Positions 58,524-64,000 of a DNA stretch of 64,000 nucleotides are shown here, one piece after another. Where the stretch lies: contig NZ_KB895335.1 in the NCBI RefSeq assembly GCF_000374805.1, positions 62,001 through 126,000 on the forward strand, in the 5' to 3' direction. Both the position numbers and the translations under genes were made by a program. The notes beneath the pieces were generated by a model. It searched no databases. It was not told where the DNA came from and was given only the letters and a program-made list of their open reading frames with translations. How positions within the stretch are numbered: position 1 is the first letter of the stretch; every line of letters starts with the position of its first letter. The DNA is from Chitiniphilus shinanonensis DSM 23277 (GTDB taxonomy: Bacteria > Pseudomonadota > Gammaproteobacteria > Burkholderiales > Chitinibacteraceae).

Positions 58524-59123
58524 ATGAAAAATATCGTCATCCTGATCTCCGGCCGCGGCAGCAACATGCAGGCCATCGTCGAAGCGGCGATTCCCGAGGC
58601 GCGCATCGCGGCGGTGATCGCCAATCGCGCCGACGCCGGCGGGCTCGCCTGGGCGGCGGAGCGCGGCATCGCCACCGCCGTGCTCGACCACAAGGCATTC
58701 GACGGCCGCGAGGCGTTCGACGCCGCGCTGGCGCAGCTGATCGACGGTTACGCACCCGATCTGGTGGTGCTGGCCGGCTTCATGCGCATCCTCACCCCCG
58801 GCTTCGTCAACCACTACGCCGGGCGGCTGGTGAACATCCATCCGTCGCTGCTGCCGGCCTTCACCGGCCTGCACACCCACGAGCGCGCACTGGCCGAAGG
58901 CGTGAAGTTCGCCGGCTGCACCGTGCATTTCGTCACCGCCGAGCTGGACCACGGTCCGATCATCGCCCAGGCGGTGGTGCCGGTGCTGGAGGACGACAGC
59001 GCCGACACGCTGGCGGCACGGGTGCTCAAGGAAGAACACCGGCTGTACCCTGAAGCGGTGCGGCTGTTCGCGCAGGGCCGCCTCAGCATCGACCAGGGCC
59101 GCGTCCGCGTGGCGCAGGGCTGA
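58524..59123 (+). CDS. purN: phosphoribosylglycinamide formyltransferase
   Basis: Protein of 199 residues, third step of purine synthesis. It shows MKNIVILISGRGSNMQAI, FMRILTPGFVNHYAGRLVNIHPSLLPAF (catalytic Asn and His) and GPIIAQAVVPV. The leader before the ATG is almost all pyrimidine from repeat copy D, so no Shine-Dalgarno site is visible; translation may be weak or use the repeat's structure. Confidence 0.97.
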   Translation: MKNIVILISGRGSNMQAIVEAAIPEARIAAVIANRADAGGLAWAAERGIATAVLDHKAFDGREAFDAALAQLIDGYAPDLVVLAGFMRILTPGFVNHYAGRLVNIHPSLLPAFTGLHTHERALAEGVKFAGCTVHFVTAELDHGPIIAQAVVPVLEDDSADTLAARVLKEEHRLYPEAVRLFAQGRLSIDQGRVRVAQG

Positions 59124-59131
59124 CCCGCCCG

Positions 59132-60331
59132 ATGACCGACTGGCGTGCTCGCCTCGCGGTTCGCCGTTGGCTCTGGGTGGCGCTGCTGCTGTCGGTGCTG
59201 GTGCATCTGTTCGGCATCCTCGGCGACACCCTCTACCTGCTGGCCAGCAATAGCACCACGCGCGGCGAAAGCACGCCGCTGCGCAAGGCGACGCAGCACC
59301 TGGCCGAAACCTCGTTCGACGATCTGTTGCTGCCGCCCGAGCTGGAAGGCGTGAAGCCCGCCGAGCAGCTGGTGGTATCGCTGGGCCTGCCGCCGCCGCC
59401 CAAGCGTAACGTCGCGCAGGCGCCCACGCCGACTGCGCAGCCGACACCGGCGCCAACACCCATGACCACGCCGGCACCGAGCGCCACGCCACGGCCTACG
59501 CCGATCCCGACGCCAATGCCGACTCCTGCGACCCCGGCCGCCTCCGCACCGGCGACGCAGCTGGCGTCGGCACCGGCCGCGCTGGCCGCATCGCAGGCCA
59601 TCGCGCAAGCAACCGCCCCGTCGCCCACACCGACCGCACGCCCCGCGTCCGCCCCGCAGGACGGCGCCAAGCTGGCCAAGGGCTTCCCGCGCAACGCGGA
59701 AATCGTCTACATGTACGGCCCGGTGCCGGCCACGCTGACCTGGCACGTGGAGCATGGCCGCTACGAGGTCAGCCTGAAGGGCTCGCTGCTGGGCCGCACC
59801 CGCGAGCTGCGCAGCGTCGGCCATGTCACCCGCGACGGACTGCGCCCGGATCGCTATACCGAATTGCGCGACGGCAAGATGCGCAGCGAGGCCACCTTCG
59901 ATTGGGATAAGCCGGTCGCCACGCTCAACGACAAGGGCGAGCAGAAGGAAGTGCCGCTCCGGCCGGGCGACCAGGATTTGTTCTCCGCCGCGTTCCAGTT
60001 GGCGATGCAGGGTTCGCGGTTGCAGAATCCGACCTTCACCCTGTTCAGCGGCCGCAAGTCCTACCCGGACGTGCAGTTCTCGATCCGCGGCGAGAGCACG
60101 CTGCGGGTGGGCGACCAGCAGGTGGACGTGCTGCTGCTGCGCGGCACCTTCCAGGATCGGGAGTTCGACTTCTGGCTGGCGCCCAAGTGGCACAACATGC
60201 CGGTGCGGATGCAGGCCCGCCTGGGCAACGACGGCACCAGCTACGATATCTGGGCCAGCAGCATGCGGCTGGAGGACACGGTCGTGCTGCGGCCGGCGTT
60301 GTCCGGCCAGCAGGACCGCGGGCCCCATTGA
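59132..60331 (+). CDS. DUF3108 protein with TonB-like N-terminus and proline-rich linker
   Basis: Protein of 399 residues. A single N-terminal membrane helix (WLWVALLLSVLVHLFGILG) contains S21-x-x-x-H25, the SxxxH pattern of TonB. Residues about 90-185 are a Pro/Thr/Ala linker full of PTP units. Residues 190-395 match DUF3108 (YMYGPVPATLTWHVEHGRYEVSLKG, WLAPKWHNMPVRMQ). It lies 8 bases after purN, in the usual betaproteobacterial order. DUF3108 has no known role; a periplasmic or envelope function is inferred. Confidence 0.85.
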   Translation: MTDWRARLAVRRWLWVALLLSVLVHLFGILGDTLYLLASNSTTRGESTPLRKATQHLAETSFDDLLLPPELEGVKPAEQLVVSLGLPPPPKRNVAQAPTPTAQPTPAPTPMTTPAPSATPRPTPIPTPMPTPATPAASAPATQLASAPAALAASQAIAQATAPSPTPTARPASAPQDGAKLAKGFPRNAEIVYMYGPVPATLTWHVEHGRYEVSLKGSLLGRTRELRSVGHVTRDGLRPDRYTELRDGKMRSEATFDWDKPVATLNDKGEQKEVPLRPGDQDLFSAAFQLAMQGSRLQNPTFTLFSGRKSYPDVQFSIRGESTLRVGDQQVDVLLLRGTFQDREFDFWLAPKWHNMPVRMQARLGNDGTSYDIWASSMRLEDTVVLRPALSGQQDRGPH

Positions 60332-60376
60332 GTTCCCCGCCGGGCGCCGCCCGGCACAGTCATTGAACGGTTAATC

Positions 60377-61639
60377 ATGATCACACCCACCCAGTACCAC
60401 GGCATCCTCGATGCGCTCGAACAGATCCTTCCCTTCACCGCGCCGGCCGACGTCTGCCTGTCGCGGCTGTTCCGCGAGGAACGCAAGCTGGGCGCGCGCG
60501 ACCGCGCGGTGATCGCCGAGACGGTGTTCGGCCTGCTGCGCCACCTGCCGCGCCTGGAATGGGTCGCCGGCCCCTACGCCGGCGCACGGCTGTGGCTGAT
60601 CTGCTACCTGGCCGCGATCGAGAAGCGCAACCTGAAGGAACTGGCCAGCCTGTTCAACGAGGAACAGCTGGAACTGGCACGCAAGTGGAAGGCCACCGAC
60701 TGGTCGGAAGCGCCGCTGCACGTGCGCGCCGGCCTGCCGGAATGGGTGGCGACCGCGCTGACGGCCGAAGGCCGCAGCGACGACGAGATCCTGGCGCTGG
60801 GCACGGCCATGCTGCAGGCGGCGCCGCTCGACCTGCGCGCCAACACCCTCAAGACCCGCCGCGACGCGCTGCTGGAAGCACTGAGCGGCGGCGAGTTCGC
60901 GGTGACGCCGACGCCGTACTCGCCGTGGGGCGTGCGCGTGGCCGGCAAGCCGGCGCTCAATCGTCATCCGCTGTTCCTGTCCGGCGGTTTCGAGGTGCAG
61001 GACGAGGGCAGCCAGTTGCTGGCGCTGCTGACCGGGGCGCGCCGCGGCCAGATGATCGCGGACTTCTGCGCCGGCGCGGGCGGCAAGACGCTGGCGCTGG
61101 GCGCGATGATGAATTCCACCGGGCGCCTGTACGCCTTCGACATCTCGGAAAAGCGCCTGGCCAACCTCAAGCCGCGCCTGGCGCGCTCGGGGCTGTCCAA
61201 CGTGCAGCCGCAGCTGATCGCCAGCGAGCACGACCAGAAGATCAAGCGCCTGGCGGGCAAGATGGATGCGGTGCTGGTCGATGCGCCGTGTTCCGGCCTG
61301 GGCACGCTGCGGCGCAATCCGGATCTTAAATACCGCCAGAGCGCCGCCAGCGTGGCCGAGTTGAACGCCAAGCAGGCCAGCATCCTGGCGTCGGCGGCAC
61401 GGCTGACCAAGGCGAACGGCCGGCTGGTCTACGCCACGTGCAGCGTGCTGGCGAGCGAGAACCAGCAGATCGTCGAGGCGTTCCTCGCCGCGCATCCCGA
61501 CTTCGAACTGCTCGACGCGCGCGAGGTGCTGGCGGCGGAAAAGATCGAACTGCCGCTCGACGGCCCCTATCTGCAGCTGGACCCGGCGCGCCACAACACC
61601 GACGGGTTCTTCGCGGCGGTGATGAAGCGCCGCGCCTGA
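60377..61639 (+). CDS. RsmB/NOP2-family rRNA cytosine-5 methyltransferase
   Basis: Protein of 420 residues. The SAM motif is DFCAGAGGKTLALGAM near residue 232, the two catalytic cysteines are in DAPCSGLGTLRRNPDLKYR near 298 and YATCSVLASENQQI near 354, and the N-terminal helical RNA-binding region fits RsmB (16S C967). It ends at a bidirectional terminator shared with sspB. Confidence 0.93.
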   Translation: MITPTQYHGILDALEQILPFTAPADVCLSRLFREERKLGARDRAVIAETVFGLLRHLPRLEWVAGPYAGARLWLICYLAAIEKRNLKELASLFNEEQLELARKWKATDWSEAPLHVRAGLPEWVATALTAEGRSDDEILALGTAMLQAAPLDLRANTLKTRRDALLEALSGGEFAVTPTPYSPWGVRVAGKPALNRHPLFLSGGFEVQDEGSQLLALLTGARRGQMIADFCAGAGGKTLALGAMMNSTGRLYAFDISEKRLANLKPRLARSGLSNVQPQLIASEHDQKIKRLAGKMDAVLVDAPCSGLGTLRRNPDLKYRQSAASVAELNAKQASILASAARLTKANGRLVYATCSVLASENQQIVEAFLAAHPDFELLDAREVLAAEKIELPLDGPYLQLDPARHNTDGFFAAVMKRRA

Positions 61640-61656
61640 TCCCGGCCAGCGACAAC

Positions 61657-61686
61657 AAAAAACCCGCGACCTGTCGCGGGTTTTTT
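61657..61686. terminator. bidirectional terminator, rRNA methyltransferase gene / sspB
   Basis: AAAAAACCCGCGAC pairs with GTCGCGGGTTTTTT over 14 bp across a 2-base loop, 17 bases from both stop codons. It ends the rightward and leftward transcripts. Confidence 0.93.
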
Positions 61687-61702
61687 GTCGGGGCCGCGCG
61701 GG

Positions 61703-62143
61703 CTACTTCACCACGCGCAGTTGCGGTCGCCCGCTGGGACGCGGCGGCTCGTCGTCCGGCCCCTTGTCGGAGGCCGCGGCGCTGGGTTCGTCCGCCGCCA
61801 CCGGCGCGTTGTCCACCAGCTCGTCGGGCACGCCTTCGTATTCGAAGCCCATGCCCTCGCCGTTCTCGCGGGAGAAGATCGACACCACCGCGCCGACGGG
61901 GATGGCGATCTCGCGCGACACGCCGTTGAAGCGCGCCGAGAAGGTGATGTAGTCGTTGCCCAGTGTCAGGCTGCGGGTGGCGTTGTAGCTGATGTTGAGA
62001 ACGATCTCGCCGTTCTTCACGTATTCCATCGGCACTTGCATCTTGCCGCGCACGGCCACCACCAGATAAGGCGTGAAGCCGTGATCGGAGCACCACTCGT
62101 GGATGGCCCGGATCAGATAAGGCTTGGTCGAGACGGACTGCAT
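61703..62143 (-). CDS. sspB: ClpXP adaptor SspB
   Basis: Protein of 146 residues: SVSTKPYLIRAIHEWCSDHGFTPYLVV, then VLNISYNATRSLTLGNDYITFSARF, typical of SspB, which brings ssrA-tagged proteins to ClpXP. The last residues GRPQLRVVK form the ClpX-binding tail. A GGAGG site precedes the ATG. The sspA-sspB pair is usual; here 184 structured bases separate them. Confidence 0.96.
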   Translation of the reverse strand: MQSVSTKPYLIRAIHEWCSDHGFTPYLVVAVRGKMQVPMEYVKNGEIVLNISYNATRSLTLGNDYITFSARFNGVSREIAIPVGAVVSIFSRENGEGMGFEYEGVPDELVDNAPVAADEPSAAASDKGPDDEPPRPSGRPQLRVVK

Positions 62144-62220
62144 GGGTTTCCTCCGAGAAGACTGAGGAAAGAAACGGGCGGCGCCGGGCGCGCCCGCGAT
62201 CTTTCCGGCCGCAGGAAGTC

Positions 62221-62325
62221 GCCGGCAAGACCCAGTGAAGCACGCCGGCCACGCCCGCGAAACGCGGACGGCGCGTTCGGCCCGGCAAATGGGCCGGACG
62301 CGGGCCGGATGGGTCTTGCCGCGGC
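62221..62325 (-). promoter_or_regulatory. long-range inverted repeat in the sspA-sspB spacer
   Basis: CGGCAAGACCCA near 62223-62234 is matched by its reverse complement TGGGTCTTGCCG at 62310-62321, with a nested TTCGGCCC-type hairpin between (62276-62298). It could attenuate or stabilise sspB mRNA; no T run follows. Confidence 0.5.
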
Positions 62326-62327
62326 GC

Positions 62328-62933
62328 TTACTTGCGCATGGCCTTTTCGTTCGGGGTCAGCGAATCGATGAAGGCCTGGCGGCTGAACAGGCGCTCGCCG
62401 TACTTCATCACCGGCGCCAGCGCCTTGGTCACTTCGATGCCGTAGTGGTCGAAGCGCCACAGCAACGGGGCGATGGCGACGTCCAGCATCGAGAACTCCT
62501 CGCCCAGCATGTACTTCTGCTTGGCGAACAGCGGGGCGAGCTGGGTCAGGTTGTCGCGGATGGTGGTGCGCGCGGCTTCCAGCGCCTTCTTGTTGGCGCT
62601 GCTGTCCTCCAGCGTGCGCATGTGCACGAACAGCTCGCGCTCGAAGTTGAACAGCATCAGGCGCGCGCGGGCCCGCATCACCGGGTCGGCCGGCATCAGT
62701 TGCGGGTGCGGGAAGCGCTCGTCGATGTACTCGTTGATGATGTTCGACTCGTACAGTTGCAGATCGCGCTCCACCAGTACCGGCACTTCGTTGTACGGGT
62801 TCATCACCGCCAGGTCTTCGGGCTTGCTGTGCACGTCGACATCGATGATCTCGAAATCCATGCCCTTTTCGAACAGTACGATGCGGCAGCGATGGCTGAA
62901 CGGGCAGGAAGTGCCGGAATACAGTTTCATCAT
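62328..62933 (-). CDS. sspA: stringent starvation protein A
   Basis: Protein of 201 residues with a thioredoxin-like/GST fold: MMKLYSGTSCPFSHRCRIVL at the start, the VLVERDLQLYESNIINEYIDE region and a helical C-terminal domain. SspA binds RNA polymerase in stress. It lies between petC and sspB, as in many Beta- and Gammaproteobacteria. Confidence 0.95.
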   Translation of the reverse strand: MMKLYSGTSCPFSHRCRIVLFEKGMDFEIIDVDVHSKPEDLAVMNPYNEVPVLVERDLQLYESNIINEYIDERFPHPQLMPADPVMRARARLMLFNFERELFVHMRTLEDSSANKKALEAARTTIRDNLTQLAPLFAKQKYMLGEEFSMLDVAIAPLLWRFDHYGIEVTKALAPVMKYGERLFSRQAFIDSLTPNEKAMRK

Positions 62934-63064
62934 GGGTGACGGTCTCCGTTGTCAAACTCGGGAATTGCGATGGCCGCGATTCTACCAGCCGCGGGGTGCC
63001 TCAGGCCAGAAAAAGCACCACAAGTCAATGATTTTAAAAAGAAAAACAACCATCAAGCCGACAA

Positions 63065-63094
63065 GCAAAAAGGGCGCTGTCGCGCCCTTTTTGC
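63065..63094 (-). terminator. terminator after petC
   Basis: GCAAAAAGGGCGC and GCGCCCTTTTTGC form a perfect stem with a 4-base loop, 16 bases after the leftward petC stop; runs of A and T flank both sides. Confidence 0.92.
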
Positions 63095-63109
63095 CTTGCC
63101 CTCGCGTGC

Positions 63110-63892
63110 TCAGTGCACGTCGCGCCAGTATTCCTTCTTCAGGAAGTAGCTGATCGGCACCAGGATGAACAGCAGGAACAACAGCACGGCGTAGCCGATC
63201 TGTTCGCGCTTCACCTTGGCCGGTTCGCCCATGTAGACCAGGTAGTTGACCAGCTCGGCGACGCGGGTGTTGTACTCGGTCTGGTCGAAACCGCCATCGT
63301 CGGCGACGCGGGTCAGCAGGCCGGGCTTTTCCAGCTTGAGCGACGTCAGATGCTGCTCTTCCTTGCCAGTCTCGTGGTTCTTCACCGTCTCGTAGACCGG
63401 CACCTGCTGGCCTTGCAGCTCCCACAGCACGTGCGGCATGCCCACCTTGTCGAACACCAGGTTGTTCCAGCCGGTGGGGCGGGAATCATCGCGGTAGAAG
63501 GTGCGCAGGTAGGTGTAGAGCCAGTCCGCGCCACGGGCGCGGGCGATCACCGACAGGTCGGGCGGCGTGGCGCCGAACCAGGCCTTGCCGTCGGCGGCGG
63601 CCATCGACACGCGCATGGGCTCGCCGATCTTGTCGGCGGCGAACATCAGGTTGGCCTTGATCTGCGCTTCGCTCAGGCCCAGGTCCTGCAGGCGGTTGTA
63701 GCGCATCGACAGCGCACCGTGACAGGACAGGCAGTAGTTGGCGAAGGTCTGGGCGCCGCGTTGCAGCGACACCGGGTCGCGCAGCAGGTTGGGTGCGCGG
63801 TCCAGGTGCACGCCGCCTTCGGAGGCCAGGGCTGCCAGCGGTGCGAGGGCGAGCGAGGCGGCCGCCAGCCATTTCTTGATATTGGATTTCAT
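63110..63892 (-). CDS. petC: cytochrome c1 of the bc1 complex
   Basis: Protein of 260 residues. Signal peptide (residues 1-23), haem motif CLSCH (Cys54, Cys57, His58), the GMPHVLWELQGQQVP segment, axial-ligand region KANLMFAADKIGEPMRVSM and a C-terminal membrane anchor (IGYAVLLFLLFILVPISYFL). It passes electrons from the Rieske protein to cytochrome c. AGGGAATGG lies before the ATG, and the upstream gene ends 11 bases earlier. Confidence 0.97.
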   Translation of the reverse strand: MKSNIKKWLAAASLALAPLAALASEGGVHLDRAPNLLRDPVSLQRGAQTFANYCLSCHGALSMRYNRLQDLGLSEAQIKANLMFAADKIGEPMRVSMAAADGKAWFGATPPDLSVIARARGADWLYTYLRTFYRDDSRPTGWNNLVFDKVGMPHVLWELQGQQVPVYETVKNHETGKEEQHLTSLKLEKPGLLTRVADDGGFDQTEYNTRVAELVNYLVYMGEPAKVKREQIGYAVLLFLLFILVPISYFLKKEYWRDVH

Positions 63893-63903
63893 GCCATTCC
63901 CTC

Positions 63904-64000
63904 TCAGATCACCCAGGCGAACACGGCGGACAACACCAGCGTCAGCGCGAACAGGGCGAGGAAGCGCATCTGGCGCCCCAGCGTGGAATCGGTCACGCGC
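63904..64000 (-). CDS. C-terminal end of the gene upstream of petC (probably petB)
   Basis: Only 31 residues are visible: a basic tip with RQMRF and a hydrophobic helix (FLALFALTLVLSAVFAWV) before the stop. The place directly before petC suggests cytochrome b (petB). This terminal helix is not a motif I can tie to cytochrome b, so a separate small membrane gene remains possible. Confidence 0.5.
   Translation of the reverse strand, partial: RVTDSTLGRQMRFLALFALTLVLSAVFAWVI

Overview
The window is GC-rich DNA (roughly two thirds G+C by eye) from a Gram-negative betaproteobacterium. Four things point there: the mla / ibaG / murA / his / hinT / tat gene order, the petC-sspA-sspB order, a short-form HisG, and a PglL-type O-oligosaccharyltransferase. 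A member of the Neisseriales (Chromobacteriaceae-like) is my best guess, but the species cannot be named from the sequence alone. I found no rRNA, tRNA, CRISPR array, phage or intact insertion sequence.

Left part (1-16.2 kb): the end of a c-di-GMP-type EAL/HDOD protein, a small zinc-ribbon membrane protein and a LysR regulator, all leftward. Then a rightward ABC importer with two paralogous solute-binding proteins (3.1-9.0 kb), a parvulin, ribA, and a molybdenum-cofactor group (moaA, moeA and a MobA-MoaC fusion). An RsuA/RluF-type pseudouridine synthase and a TlyA-type rRNA methyltransferase follow.

Middle part (16.4-47 kb), nearly all leftward: a pilin-glycosylation-type ligase, then tatCBA, hinT, hisE, hisI, hisF, hisA, hisH and hisB. 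Next is a block that appears inserted: DUF58, MoxR, DUF4350, DUF4129, SpoIIM-like and three RDD genes, followed by a GlxA-type regulator divergent from an isochorismatase. Then come hisD, a LysE exporter, a DUF805 protein, hisG, murA, ibaG, a YadGH-like ABC exporter split by an acetyltransferase gene, and mlaABCDEF. This looks like one ancestral betaproteobacterial super-cluster (mla to tat) that has been opened at least twice; hisC is missing from it.

Right part (47-64 kb): a compact ten-gene MSHA-like pilus / type II secretion-like operon (secretin, ATPase, platform protein, three inner-membrane accessory proteins, pseudopilins). Then hda (leftward), purM, purN, a TonB-like/DUF3108 protein, an RsmB-type rRNA methyltransferase, and leftward sspB, sspA, petC and the end of an upstream gene, probably petB.

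Spread through the intergenic spaces are three repeat families. One is a hairpin family with polypurine/polypyrimidine arms: four full copies, one clear half copy and possibly a second, with one copy read through as the C-terminus of Hda. One is a 113-128 bp element with terminal inverted repeats (two copies). One is a 199-bp inverted repeat built of ACACAGAG-like units. The observations most worth following are the MobA-MoaC fusion, the polypurine hairpin family, the MSHA-like operon, the MoxR/DUF58/RDD membrane cluster and a predicted three-way-junction RNA inside the sugar-importer operon.
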